DNA of 64,000 nt from positions 1-64,000 of the forward strand of contig NZ_JAGSOG010000015.1 of NCBI RefSeq assembly GCF_018139695.1. The letters run 5' to 3'. Below, piece after piece: positions 1-8,456 of this stretch. The stretch is from Actinospica durhamensis. GTDB taxonomy: Bacteria; Actinomycetota; Actinomycetes; Streptomycetales; Catenulisporaceae. The translations under genes and the position numbers were made by a program. The notes below the pieces were generated by a model that was not told the DNA's origin, searched no databases, and saw nothing but the letters and a program-made list of their open reading frames with translations. How positions within the stretch are numbered: position 1 is the stretch's first letter; the number at the start of each line of letters is the position of its first letter.

Positions 1-1
1 G

Positions 2-1378
2 CCCCCGCTGCCCCGCTTCCCCGCCGCGTTCCGCTGGGGCGCGGGCACCTCCAGCTACCAGGTCGAGGGAGGCGTGCACGAGGGTGGGCGCGGCGAGTCG
101 GTCTGGGACCGCTTCGCCCACACCGAGGGCACCATCCTCGACGCCTCCACCGGTGACGAGGCCTGCGACAGCTACCACCGCTACGCCGAGGACGTGCGGC
201 TGCTCGCCGAACTCGGCGTGGACGTCTACCGGTTCTCGGTGGCCTGGCCCCGGATCCAGCCCGAGGGCACCGGACCCGCGGTCAAGGCGGGCCTCGACTA
301 CTACGACCGGCTGCTCGACGGCCTCGCCGAGCGCGGGATAGCCGCGGTGCCCACGCTCTACCACTGGGACCTGCCGCAGGCGCTCGAGGACCAGGGCGGC
401 TGGCTGTCGCGGGAGACCGCGTACCGCTTCGCCGAGTACGCCGCGATCATGGCGGACTTCTTCGCCGGGCGGGTCGAGACCGTGCACACGCTCAACGAGC
501 CGTTCATCCACCTCGCCCTCGGCTACGCGCTCGGCACCCACGCCCCCGGGCGCACCCTCGGCTTCGAGGCGCTGCCGGGCGCCCACCACCAGCTGCTCGG
601 GCACGGCCTGGCCGCCGCCGAGCTGCGCGCCCGCGGGCTGCGGGTCGGGCTCGCCCACAACTACACCCCGGTGCGCGCCGCGAGCTCGGCCCCGGCCGAC
701 ATCGCCGCCGCGCACGCCTACGACGTGCTGCACAACCGGGTGCTGACCGACCCGCTGCTGCTCGGCCGGTACGCCGACCTGTCCTTCTTCGGGCTCGACG
801 ACGCCCCGGAGTACGTCCACCCGGAGGACCTCGGCATCATCGCGGCCGGGCGCCCGGACGAGCTCGGGGTGAACTACTACAACCCGACCACGGCCGCCGG
901 GCTCGACCCGCTGGCCTCCTCGAACTCGCCGCTCTCCTTCGGCCTGCCGTTCGAGCTGCGCGGGGTCGAGGGCGCGGAGGTGACCGCGTTCGGCTGGCCG
1001 ATCGTGCCGGACGGCCTGCGCGAGATCCTGGTCACGCTCAAGGACCGCTACGGCGACGCGCTGCCGCCGATCCTGGTCACCGAGAACGGCTGCTCCACCG
1101 TGGACGCGCCGGACCCGGACGGCGTCGTGCACGACGAGGCCAGGATCGCGTTCCTCGACGGGCACATCAGGGCCCTGCACGAGGCGGTCGAGGCCGGGGT
1201 GGACGTGGCCGGCTACGTGGTCTGGACGCTGCTCGACAACTTCGAGTGGGACCAGGGCTACCAGCAGCGCTTCGGGATCGTGCGGGTCGACTTCGACACC
1301 TTCGCCCGCACGCCGAAGGACTCCTTCCACTGGCTGCGCGCGCTGATCGCGGAGCACCGCACCGGGTCGGCCGACTGA
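2..1378 (+). CDS. GH1 family beta-glucosidase (5' end outside window)
   Basis: Retaining beta-glucosidase of glycoside hydrolase family 1, expected to release glucose from short beta-glucosides in the cytoplasm; no signal peptide is visible, although the true N-terminus is missing. The open frame already reads FPAAFRWGAGTSSYQVEGG at the window edge, which is the usual GH1 N-terminal region, so only a few residues should be lost and the internal GTG at 74 is not the start. The acid/base LNEP glutamate is encoded at 497-499 and the nucleophile TENG glutamate at 1082-1084; the family C-terminal motif WTLLDNFEW is intact. Its stop overlaps the start of the next gene (ATGA), so it is translationally coupled to a sugar transporter. 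The exact substrate (cellobiose, laminaribiose, gentiobiose) cannot be told from sequence. Confidence 0.95.
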   Translation, partial: PPLPRFPAAFRWGAGTSSYQVEGGVHEGGRGESVWDRFAHTEGTILDASTGDEACDSYHRYAEDVRLLAELGVDVYRFSVAWPRIQPEGTGPAVKAGLDYYDRLLDGLAERGIAAVPTLYHWDLPQALEDQGGWLSRETAYRFAEYAAIMADFFAGRVETVHTLNEPFIHLALGYALGTHAPGRTLGFEALPGAHHQLLGHGLAAAELRARGLRVGLAHNYTPVRAASSAPADIAAAHAYDVLHNRVLTDPLLLGRYADLSFFGLDDAPEYVHPEDLGIIAAGRPDELGVNYYNPTTAAGLDPLASSNSPLSFGLPFELRGVEGAEVTAFGWPIVPDGLREILVTLKDRYGDALPPILVTENGCSTVDAPDPDGVVHDEARIAFLDGHIRALHEAVEAGVDVAGYVVWTLLDNFEWDQGYQQRFGIVRVDFDTFARTPKDSFHWLRALIAEHRTGSAD

Positions 1379-2781
1379 TGTCCGCGGTCTCCGGCAGCCT
1401 CGGCGGCGAGCCGTTCGGACCCGGCGAGCCGTTCGGACCCGGCGAGCCGTTCGGACCCGGCGAGCCGTTCGGACCCGGCGAGCCGACGACCGGGCCGGGC
1501 GAGTCGGGCGAGCCGCTCGGACCCGCCGCGGGCCTGCCGGAGACCGTCGATCCGCGGGCCGGGGTCGGGCGCGGCTGGACCACCGCGCTCGCGCTGGCCA
1601 ACCTGGGCCTGTGGCTCGGCTACTTCGGCCCGCTCCAGGTGCTGCTGCCGGACCAGGTCCAGGACATCGCGCCGCACGACAAATCCCTCATGCTCGGCGT
1701 CGTCACCGGCTTCGGGGCCCTGGTCGCACTGGTGGCCGGGCCCATGGCCGGGGCGCTGTCGGACGCCACCGGCTCGCGCTTCGGCCGGCGCCGTCCGTGG
1801 ATCCTGGGCGGCGCGCTGTTCGGATGTGCCGGACTGGCCGCGCTCTCCGGGCAACACAGCATCCTGACGGTGACGCTGCTGTGGTGCGTCGCCCAGGCCG
1901 GGCTCAACACGCTGCAGGCCGGAATCAGCGCACTGGTCCCTGACCGGGTGCCGGTGCGCCAGCGCGGCGCGGTTTCCGGCTGGGTGGGGCTGACCCAGTC
2001 GCTCGGGGTGGTCGTCGCGGTCGTACTGGTCTCCGTGGTCGTCACCGGGCGGGTGAGCGGGTACACCACGCTCGGCGTCCTGGTCGTGCTGTGCGCGCTG
2101 CCGATCGTGCTGCGCTCCCCGGACCCGCTGCCCCCGCCGGAGCAGCGGCCCGCGTTCGACCTCAGGGTCCTGCTGCGCGCGTTCCGGGTCAGCCCGCGCC
2201 GGAACCCGGACTTCGCCTGGGCCTGGGGCACCCGGTTCCTGGTGCAGCTCGGCAACGCGCTCGCCACGCTCTACCTGCTCTACTTCCTGCGCGACAAGGT
2301 CAGGTACCAGGATCGGTTCCACGGGCAGAGCGCCTCGGACGGGCTGCTGATCGTCATCGTGCTCTACACCGTCACCACGGTCGCCACGGTCGTCATCGGG
2401 GGCGTGGTCTCGGACCGCACCGGCAAGCGCAAGCCCGCGGTCATCGTCGCGGGCTACGTCATGGCCGCCGCCGCGCTGCTGCTGGCCGCCTGGCCCACCT
2501 GGACCGGCACACTGGTGGCCGCCGCGATCCTGGGCCTGGGCAACGGCGTCTACCTCTCGGTCGACCAGGCCCTGATCACCCAGGTGCTGCCGACGGACGA
2601 GGACCGGGCGAAGGACCTCGGCATCATCAACATCGCCAACTCCGCCCCGCAGGTGCTCGGCCCGGCCATCGCCGCCCCGATCGTCACCTACCTCGGCGGC
2701 TACTCCGTGCTCTACCTCGCCGTCGCCGTGGTCACCATCGCCGGGACCGTGTTCGTGCGCCGGATCAAGTCGGTGGAGTAG
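1378..2781 (+). CDS. MFS sugar transporter (GPH/SLC45-like) with Gly-Glu-Pro repeat N-terminus
   Basis: Major facilitator superfamily permease, probably importing a beta-glucoside or related sugar for the coupled GH1 enzyme. The ATG at 1378 overlaps the GH1 stop by four bases. After an unusual hydrophilic N-terminal extension of about 60 residues containing four perfect GEPFGP repeats, about twelve hydrophobic segments follow. The cytoplasmic loop 2-3 signature SDATGSRFGRRRPWILGG is typical of glycoside/sucrose-type MFS carriers, and the second-half copy SDRTGKRKPAV is also present. The in-frame upstream extension to 1246 lies inside the GH1 gene and is rejected. The repeat extension is not part of the MFS fold. 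Substrate is inferred from the neighbour only. Confidence 0.88.
   Translation: MSAVSGSLGGEPFGPGEPFGPGEPFGPGEPFGPGEPTTGPGESGEPLGPAAGLPETVDPRAGVGRGWTTALALANLGLWLGYFGPLQVLLPDQVQDIAPHDKSLMLGVVTGFGALVALVAGPMAGALSDATGSRFGRRRPWILGGALFGCAGLAALSGQHSILTVTLLWCVAQAGLNTLQAGISALVPDRVPVRQRGAVSGWVGLTQSLGVVVAVVLVSVVVTGRVSGYTTLGVLVVLCALPIVLRSPDPLPPPEQRPAFDLRVLLRAFRVSPRRNPDFAWAWGTRFLVQLGNALATLYLLYFLRDKVRYQDRFHGQSASDGLLIVIVLYTVTTVATVVIGGVVSDRTGKRKPAVIVAGYVMAAAALLLAAWPTWTGTLVAAAILGLGNGVYLSVDQALITQVLPTDEDRAKDLGIINIANSAPQVLGPAIAAPIVTYLGGYSVLYLAVAVVTIAGTVFVRRIKSVE
1405..1485 (+). repeat. 18-bp in-frame tandem repeat, four copies plus a half copy
   Basis: The unit GGCGAGCCGTTCGGACCC occurs perfectly four times (1405-1422, 1423-1440, 1441-1458, 1459-1476), followed by a nine-base partial copy. 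It encodes GEPFGP repeats at the N-terminus of the MFS transporter. Perfect identity at every codon position suggests recent slippage expansion. Confidence 0.95.
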
Positions 2782-2804
2782 AGCCCTGTGTACGCTGCCA
2801 GTCC

Positions 2805-3278
2805 ATGACGCGCGTGCTGATCACGGGCATGTCGGGAACCGGCAAGTCCACTCTGCTCGACGAGCTCGCCGCGCGGGGATACCAGATCGTCGACACCGAC
2901 TACGGCGACTACCACGAACTGGTCGACGGGGAGCCGCTGTGGCGAACCGACCGGATCGAAGCACTGCTGCGCACAGTCCCCGCCGGCGGCGGACAGGTCT
3001 TGTTCGTGCAGGGCACCACACGTAACCAGGGCGCGTTCTATCCCTGGTTCCAGCACATCGTGCTCCTGAGCGCCCCCGCCGAAGTGCTGATCGAACGGCT
3101 CGCGACCCGCACCACGAACCCCTACGGCAAGGACCCGGCCGAACTCGCCGAGACCCTCCGGTACGTACAGACGGTCGAACCCTTGCTGCGCGCATCCGCC
3201 ACGCTTGAGGTGGTCACCACCGTTCCCGTGCGTCGGGTCGCCGATGCCGTCCTGGCGCACGTCCCGCCCGATCGGTAG
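2805..3278 (+). CDS. P-loop nucleotide kinase-like protein
   Basis: A 157-residue AAA/adenylate-kinase-like P-loop protein. The Walker A motif GMSGTGKST is at residues 8-16, followed by LLDELAARGYQIVDTDYGDY, where the DTD resembles the substrate-side acidic motif of shikimate/gluconate kinase relatives. An Arg-rich lid-like stretch (LIERLATRTTNPYG) lies at about residues 90-104. Similar small proteins are annotated as AAA family ATPase or dephospho-CoA-kinase-like; the phosphate acceptor is unknown. No Shine-Dalgarno sequence is visible, but a TACGCT -10-like box (2791-2796) lies eight bases before the ATG, so the mRNA may be leaderless. It is convergent with the methyltransferase gene, eight bases apart. 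Confidence 0.8.
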   Translation: MTRVLITGMSGTGKSTLLDELAARGYQIVDTDYGDYHELVDGEPLWRTDRIEALLRTVPAGGGQVLFVQGTTRNQGAFYPWFQHIVLLSAPAEVLIERLATRTTNPYGKDPAELAETLRYVQTVEPLLRASATLEVVTTVPVRRVADAVLAHVPPDR

Positions 3279-3286
3279 GACAGGTC

Positions 3287-4609
3287 TTAGTGCCAGTCCA
3301 CCACGATCCGGCTGTAGCGCTTGTCCACGACGAAGCGGCCGGTGAGGTCGGCGCGGGCGGAGCCCTGGGCCACGGTGAAGCGGGGCTGGGCGCCGCGCGC
3401 CTCGCGGTTCCAGGCCTGGACGTAGCCGGCGACGGTCTCGGCGAGCTTGGCGCCGTGCGGGCCGAACGCGGTCACGCCGATCTCCCAGCCGCGGGCGAGG
3501 CGCGGCCGCGGGCCGGGCGGGAGGTAGGCGCCAGGATCCCGCACCAGGCCAGGGTCAAGGCCCGGGTCCGCGTCCAGGTCCGCCTCGGGCTCCGCGTCGG
3601 CATCCGGGTCCTGATTCGGGAACACCGTCACGCACGCGAGCGAGCCGCCGGAGACCGCGGCCATGCCGCCGCCGAACAGGCCCGGGTCGGCGCTGGGCGA
3701 GGCGGTGAGCCGGCACAGGCCGCCGGGCAGGGCGCAGGTGAGGTAGAGGTCGAGCGGGGCGAAGGAGTCGCCCTCCTCGAGCAGGACGCCGGTGGCGATC
3801 TCGCCGGTGGGGTGGTCGAGGGCGCGGGCGAGTTCCGCGGGGTCGGCGGCGTGTTCGAGCTCGTGCTCGTGGTGCAGGTGCACGCTGACCGAGCCGTCCG
3901 GGGTCAGGTCGATCACGTGGTCGGCGTCGTCGGCGATCCCGCGCAGCGGCATGAAGGTGCACCCCTGCGCCGAGCGGGAGTAGAGCAGGCCGCCCGGGGC
4001 CAGATCCAGCGCCAGCGAGAGCGTCACGTCGCCGCGCAGCCGCAGCGGCACCACCAGCCGGCCGCGCGGGGCGAGCTGCTCGGCCCAGGCCGGCGGGATG
4101 TCGCCGGCGCCCACGGTGACCGAGATCCGGTCGTACGGCGCCCCGGCCGGGTGGCCGAGCGCGCCGTCGCCGAGTACGGCCTCGACGTTGTCCGCGCCGG
4201 CCGTGCGCAGATGCGCGGCGGCGCCCTCCACCAGGTCGCGGTCCACGTCCACGGTCACCACCCGCCCGGACCGGCCGACCAGGTGCCCGAGCAGCGCCGC
4301 GTTGTAGCCGGTGCCCGCGCCCACCTCGAGCACGCTCTGGCCGCGCCGCACGTCGAGCTGTTCCAGCATGAGCGCGACGATCGTGGGCTGCGACGCCGCC
4401 GAGATGGACTTGCCGTACGCGTCGAACTTGGTCGGCACCACCGAGTCCGCATAGGCCTGATGCAGCCCGATGCCGGGCAGGAACAGGTGCCTCGGGGTGT
4501 CCCGGAACGCCGCGGCCACGGCCGCGCCGCGGATGGTGCCCTCGTCCCGCAGCCGGGTCGTCATCGCGGCGCGCAGCGCGTCGGCGCTGGGTTCGCTCGG
4601 CGTGTCCAC
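3287..4609 (-). CDS. Protein-L-isoaspartate O-methyltransferase-like SAM methyltransferase
   Basis: A SAM-dependent methyltransferase of 440 residues. The first half is a PCMT-like Rossmann domain: the N-terminal SISAASQPTIVALMLEQL block and SAM motif I VLEVGAGTGYNAALLG, then acidic VTVDVD. The second half (residues about 230-440) is a family-specific extension including an Asp/Glu/Pro-rich linker near residues 330-355. This two-part architecture resembles the actinobacterial proteins annotated as 'methyltransferase, FxLD system', which accompany small FxLD lanthipeptide-like precursors; no such precursor is seen nearby, so a role in protein repair is equally possible. The start is GTG at 4609; a downstream ATG (MTTRLRDEG) is possible. 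Confidence 0.82.
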   Translation of the reverse strand: MDTPSEPSADALRAAMTTRLRDEGTIRGAAVAAAFRDTPRHLFLPGIGLHQAYADSVVPTKFDAYGKSISAASQPTIVALMLEQLDVRRGQSVLEVGAGTGYNAALLGHLVGRSGRVVTVDVDRDLVEGAAAHLRTAGADNVEAVLGDGALGHPAGAPYDRISVTVGAGDIPPAWAEQLAPRGRLVVPLRLRGDVTLSLALDLAPGGLLYSRSAQGCTFMPLRGIADDADHVIDLTPDGSVSVHLHHEHELEHAADPAELARALDHPTGEIATGVLLEEGDSFAPLDLYLTCALPGGLCRLTASPSADPGLFGGGMAAVSGGSLACVTVFPNQDPDADAEPEADLDADPGLDPGLVRDPGAYLPPGPRPRLARGWEIGVTAFGPHGAKLAETVAGYVQAWNREARGAQPRFTVAQGSARADLTGRFVVDKRYSRIVVDWH

Positions 4610-4693
4610 GCGGCATGCTAACCGGCCGGGGCGCGCCCGCGGCGTAGGGCGCGCGGGCGGCGGCGCGGCGCGGGGGATCGCCGGAGCGCTCGC

Positions 4694-5557
4694 CTACTCG
4701 CCCTGCTCCGCCTCGACCTGGCGGTTCCACTCGCGCTTGGAGGACTGCCACCCGTCCTCGTCGTGGCCCAGGCGCCAGTACCCGGAGATGGACAGCGTCT
4801 CGCGCGGCACCGCCCGGTCGTTCTTCAGCAGGCCTCGCAGGGCCTTGACGAAGCCGGCCTCGCCGTGCACGAACACCTGCGGGGTGCCCTCGGGGAAGGC
4901 GAACGCGGTGACGGCCTCGACCAGCTGAGCGCCCACGGGGTCCGCGCCGCGGTGCAGCCAGCTGACCCGCACGCCGTCCGGGACGGTCAGCTTCTGCTCC
5001 TCGGCCGCGTCGGCGACCTCGACGAAGACCTGGCCGCGGGCGTCGGCCGGCAGCGCCTCGAGGGCGGCGGCGATGGCGGGCAGCGCGGTCTCGTCGCCGG
5101 CCAGCAGGTGCCAGTCCGCCTCGGGGTCCGGCGCGTAGCCGCCGCCCGGGCCGGAGAAGTGCAGCACGTCGCCGGGCCTGGCCGCCACGGCCCACGGTCC
5201 GGCGATGCCCTCGTCGCCGTGCACGACGAAGTCGAGGGCGAGCTCGCGGGTCTGCTCGTCCCAGGTGCGCACGGTGTAGGTGCGGGTGCTGGGCCACTGC
5301 TCACGCGGGAACTGCTCGCGGATCGTGCGCACGTCGAAGGGCTCCGGGTAGGTGACACCGGGCGCCGGGAAGAGCAGCTTGACGTAGTGGTCGGTCTGGC
5401 CGCGGGTGGCGAACTGGGCGAGTCCTTCGCCGCCGAGCACGACGCGCACCATGTGCGGGGTGAGCTGCTCGACCCGCAGCACTTCGCCCCGGTGGGCTGG
5501 CCCGCCCCGTTCGCGGCCGCCTCGTCCGGCGGGGGTGGGGGATTCCTGGGTAGTCAT
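4694..5557 (-). CDS. Siderophore-interacting FAD-binding protein (ferric-siderophore reductase type)
   Basis: A 287-residue flavoprotein of the siderophore-interacting protein (ViuB/YqjH) family, which releases iron from imported ferric siderophores by reducing it with NAD(P)H. The N-terminal FAD domain contains the isoalloxazine-binding RTYTVR motif and the phosphate-binding FSGPGGGYAPD segment. The C-terminal SIP domain begins near WHLLAGDETALPAIAAALE and ends with YWRLGHDEDGW, both typical. The ATG at 5557 was chosen because the long upstream extension crosses the 5' neighbour. It follows the membrane-anchored hydrolase gene by 62 bases on the same strand. No siderophore biosynthesis or transport gene is adjacent, and no clear iron box is visible upstream. 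Confidence 0.93.
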   Translation of the reverse strand: MTTQESPTPAGRGGRERGGPAHRGEVLRVEQLTPHMVRVVLGGEGLAQFATRGQTDHYVKLLFPAPGVTYPEPFDVRTIREQFPREQWPSTRTYTVRTWDEQTRELALDFVVHGDEGIAGPWAVAARPGDVLHFSGPGGGYAPDPEADWHLLAGDETALPAIAAALEALPADARGQVFVEVADAAEEQKLTVPDGVRVSWLHRGADPVGAQLVEAVTAFAFPEGTPQVFVHGEAGFVKALRGLLKNDRAVPRETLSISGYWRLGHDEDGWQSSKREWNRQVEAEQGE

Positions 5558-5619
5558 AGCGGGATCATAGCCGAAGAGGTATGTCCCAGGTATATCTCCG
5601 ATAGTGCTAACGACAGTCT

Positions 5620-6669
5620 TTAAGGTGTCGAGACAGTCGCCGAGGCCGTCGGGGACGGCGTGGACGCGGCCCCGGTGGACGGCGCGGCGAGGGCCTCGGC
5701 CCGGGCGGCGAGGCGTTCCACCGCGGCCGCGACCACGGCCGGATCGCTGATCAGGGTCAGGTGGCGGGCGTCCGGGATCAGGGTCGGGGCGGGCGCGCCG
5801 ATCCGGGCGGCGGTCTCGGCGGCCGAGCCGGGCGCGTACTCGGGGTCGTCGGCGCCGTAGACCACGGCCTTCGGGAACGGCAGCTCGGCCAGCCGGGCCA
5901 GACTCGCCACCGGCAGCGAGGGGATGCCCGCGTTCAGCACGTCGAACGCGGCCGGTTCGGCCCCGGCCACCTGGAACGGGCGGCGCCACTGGTCTATCCC
6001 CGCCTCGCTCAGCGCCGGGCAGCGCGGGCCGCAGGTCTCGGCGTAGATGAGCCGGATCGCCGAGTCCGAGCGCAGCACCAGGCGCAGCAGGGTGGTGCGG
6101 TAGGGCTGCGGCAGCGAGATGCCGAACCCGCCGGTGGACCGGCCCTCGTCGGCCGTGCCGGACAGCGGCAGCCCGTCGCCGTCCAGGAACAGCACCCCGC
6201 CCACGTTCGACGGCTCGGCCAGCGCCACCGCGGCCGCCACCGCCGCGCCGCTCGAGTGCCCGACCAGCAGCGGCCGCACCAGGTGCATCGCCGCGATGAA
6301 CTCCTCCACCTGCGCGGTCAGGTGCGCGGTCGTGTACGGCGCGACCCGCGAGGAGTAGCCGAAGCCGTCCAGGTCGATCGCGTACACCCGGTGGTCGCGC
6401 GCGAGCAGCGCCGCGGTGTCCTGCCAGGTGTCCGCGGACTCCACGAAGCCGTGCAGCAGCAGCACCGGGGAACCCGAGGCGCCCCACTCGCGATAGCGCG
6501 TGCTGATGTCGCCGGTCTGGACGTAGGTCAGCCCGGCCGGGGCGGGCACCGCGCCCTCGGTGGCGAGGTTGTAGACGAAGCCGAAGCAGGTGAAGCTGAG
6601 CGCCATCACCGCGAAGGCCACCACGCACTGCCGCACCAGGCGCAGCAGGCTGCTGCGGAACCGTGACAT
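5620..6669 (-). CDS. Membrane-anchored alpha/beta hydrolase
   Basis: A 349-residue alpha/beta hydrolase preceded by an N-terminal hydrophobic segment (about residues 12-35, after a basic SRFRSSLLRLVRQ stretch) that should act as a signal anchor, leaving the catalytic domain outside the membrane. Catalytic features are the oxyanion LLLHGF motif, nucleophile elbow GHSSGA, a late acidic residue in YGADDPEYAPG, and the final His in DARHLTLI. A Ser/Thr/Ala/Pro-rich tail of about 25 residues ends the protein. Substrate unknown; relatives include haloalkane dehalogenase-like and lipase-like enzymes. Starts at 6669 (MSRF), 6678 or GTG 6708 are all open; none has a strong ribosome-binding site. Confidence 0.85.
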   Translation of the reverse strand: MSRFRSSLLRLVRQCVVAFAVMALSFTCFGFVYNLATEGAVPAPAGLTYVQTGDISTRYREWGASGSPVLLLHGFVESADTWQDTAALLARDHRVYAIDLDGFGYSSRVAPYTTAHLTAQVEEFIAAMHLVRPLLVGHSSGAAVAAAVALAEPSNVGGVLFLDGDGLPLSGTADEGRSTGGFGISLPQPYRTTLLRLVLRSDSAIRLIYAETCGPRCPALSEAGIDQWRRPFQVAGAEPAAFDVLNAGIPSLPVASLARLAELPFPKAVVYGADDPEYAPGSAAETAARIGAPAPTLIPDARHLTLISDPAVVAAAVERLAARAEALAAPSTGAASTPSPTASATVSTP

Positions 6670-6745
6670 GACCCGCATCGTATGCGCAGCGCCCGCGGGC
6701 GGGATCACCGGTAGGGCGATCGCGCGACGCAGGACGCGGGGCCGC

Positions 6746-7489
6746 TCAGCCGGAGGCCGGCCGGACGGTGCGCAGAAAACCCGTCAGTTCGCTGAGGAAG
6801 GGGCCGAGGGCGTCGCGGTGCACCGAGTGACCGGCGCCCTCGAGCGTCACCAGGCGCGCCCGCGGCATCAGCGCCGCCGCGTCGGCGAGCACGTCCTGCG
6901 GCACGTGGCTGGTGGGGCCGCCCGCGATCACCAGCGTCGGCACCTCGATCCGAGCCAGCCCGCTCCACCAGGCCGGGTCCGGCGCCTCGAGCTGCGCGTA
7001 GATCTGCGGTACCAACTCCCAGTCGTAGGGCACGGACTCGGGCTGCTGCGGCCGCTCCGGCACGGGCAGGTGCACGCCCTCGCGCGGTATCACGCTGTCC
7101 TCCAGCACCAGCCCGAGCAGTCCGGCCGGGCCGCGCTCGGCGGCCAGGCGCTCGGCCGCCAGCGCCGCGACCGTGCCGCCCATGCTGTGCCCGAGCAGCA
7201 CGAACCGCTCGAGTCCGAGCGCCGCGACGAAGCCGAGCAAGTCCTCGGCATAGGTGGGCAGCGTGTACGGCCCGACCCGTCCGCTGCGCCCGTAGCCGCG
7301 CTGCGTCAGGGCCAGTACGCGGTAGTCCCCGGCCGCGCAGACGCCCGCGGCCACCCCGTCCCACGTGGCCGCGCTGCCGGGATGCCCGTGCAGCGCCACC
7401 ACGGGCAGACCCGCGGCCGGCCCGGTCTCGCGGTAGTGCAGCGCGAGCCCGCCGACCTGCACGGACCGGTCTACGGGCTCGAACGTCAC
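6746..7489 (-). CDS. Cytoplasmic alpha/beta hydrolase
   Basis: A 247-residue alpha/beta fold hydrolase without a signal peptide. The oxyanion-hole motif VVALHGHPGS lies near residues 29-38, nucleophile elbow LLGHSMGGT near residues 97-105, and the catalytic His sits in LEGAGHSVHRD close to the C-terminus. The conserved RGYGRSG loop is present. It is the upstream gene of a same-strand run with the membrane-anchored hydrolase (76-base gap), yet the two are not close paralogues. The start is GTG at 7489. It is divergent from the APH-like kinase gene. Specific substrate cannot be assigned. Confidence 0.88.
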   Translation of the reverse strand: MTFEPVDRSVQVGGLALHYRETGPAAGLPVVALHGHPGSAATWDGVAAGVCAAGDYRVLALTQRGYGRSGRVGPYTLPTYAEDLLGFVAALGLERFVLLGHSMGGTVAALAAERLAAERGPAGLLGLVLEDSVIPREGVHLPVPERPQQPESVPYDWELVPQIYAQLEAPDPAWWSGLARIEVPTLVIAGGPTSHVPQDVLADAAALMPRARLVTLEGAGHSVHRDALGPFLSELTGFLRTVRPASG

Positions 7490-7565
7490 GGCGCCACCTT
7501 ATCCGAGTCCGGACATCGAAACCGGGCACCGGGCCCGGGCCCGGACCCTGCGTTACAGTGGCCCG

Positions 7566-8390
7566 ATGATCGAATCTTCGGAGCCTGAGATCCCGCTGCT
7601 CGGCGGTGACGTCACCGAGGGCCTGGTGCGGGTGGGGGAGACCGTGCGTCGGCCGATGGGGCGCAACGCCGCGTACGTGCACGCGCTGCTCGAGCACCTC
7701 GAGGCGGTCGGCTTCGACGGCGCGCCGCGCTACCTCGGCGTGGACGCGGCCGGGCGCGAGACGCTCACCTACGTGCACGGCGACGTGGCCGTACGGCCGT
7801 ACCCGGACTGGATCGCGGACGAGGCCAGGCTCGCCTCCGTCGGCAGACTGCTGCGTCGCTACGACGACGCCACCGTGGGCTTCACCCCGCCCCCGGGTGT
7901 CGGCTACGAGCGGCCCACCCATCCGGCCGGCCTGCCGCCGGAGCCGGAGCTCGAGACCGAGGTGATCGGGCATGTCGACATCACGCCGGAGAACCTCGTC
8001 TTCCGCGACGGCGCCGCGTACGCGCTGATCGACTTCGACCTGCTGCGCCCGGCGGCCCGCGTCGACGAGCTCTACAACGCCATGCTCTACTGGGCGCCGC
8101 TGAACGAGCCGGACGACGTGGACCCGGGCCTGCGCGGCCTGGACGCGCCGCGCCGGTGCCGCATCCTGGCCGACGCCTACGGCATGACCGAGGCGGACCG
8201 GCTGCGCCTGGTGGAGGTCGCCGTGCTGCGCACCCGCCGCACCTGGCACCTGATGCGCCACCGCGCCGAGGTGGACGGCGGCGGCTGGCGGCGGATGTGG
8301 GACGAGGGCGTGGGCGAGATCATCACCCGCCGCGAGCAGTGGCTCGAGCGCCACGGCCCCGCGATCGAGGCGGCCCTGACCGCGGCCTGA
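7566..8390 (+). CDS. APH-family small-molecule phosphotransferase
   Basis: A 274-residue protein of the aminoglycoside phosphotransferase/choline-kinase fold. The catalytic loop reads HVDITPENLVF (H-x-D with the conserved Asn) and the metal-binding motif is LIDFDLL, both in the expected order. The N-lobe is short (about 75 residues) and poor in recognisable nucleotide-binding motifs. The substrate is unknown; many actinobacterial members are uncharacterised and not resistance genes. A TACAGT -10-like box (7554-7559) ends six bases before the ATG and no ribosome-binding site is visible, so the message may be leaderless. Confidence 0.85.
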   Translation: MIESSEPEIPLLGGDVTEGLVRVGETVRRPMGRNAAYVHALLEHLEAVGFDGAPRYLGVDAAGRETLTYVHGDVAVRPYPDWIADEARLASVGRLLRRYDDATVGFTPPPGVGYERPTHPAGLPPEPELETEVIGHVDITPENLVFRDGAAYALIDFDLLRPAARVDELYNAMLYWAPLNEPDDVDPGLRGLDAPRRCRILADAYGMTEADRLRLVEVAVLRTRRTWHLMRHRAEVDGGGWRRMWDEGVGEIITRREQWLERHGPAIEAALTAA

Positions 8391-8456
8391 GCGAGCCCTG
8401 CGGCAACCACACCGGCCGAAACGACACACCGGATTCCGCGGCGATAGGCTCGCCGA

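Noticed and set aside
1405-1485. Direct repeats considered as a CRISPR array
   Set aside because: Contiguous 18-bp units without spacers, in frame inside a transporter gene, and no cas genes.
7566-8390. APH-like kinase considered as an aminoglycoside resistance gene
   Set aside because: The match is only to the general fold (HxDxxxxN, DFD); no specific resistance subfamily features and no resistance context.
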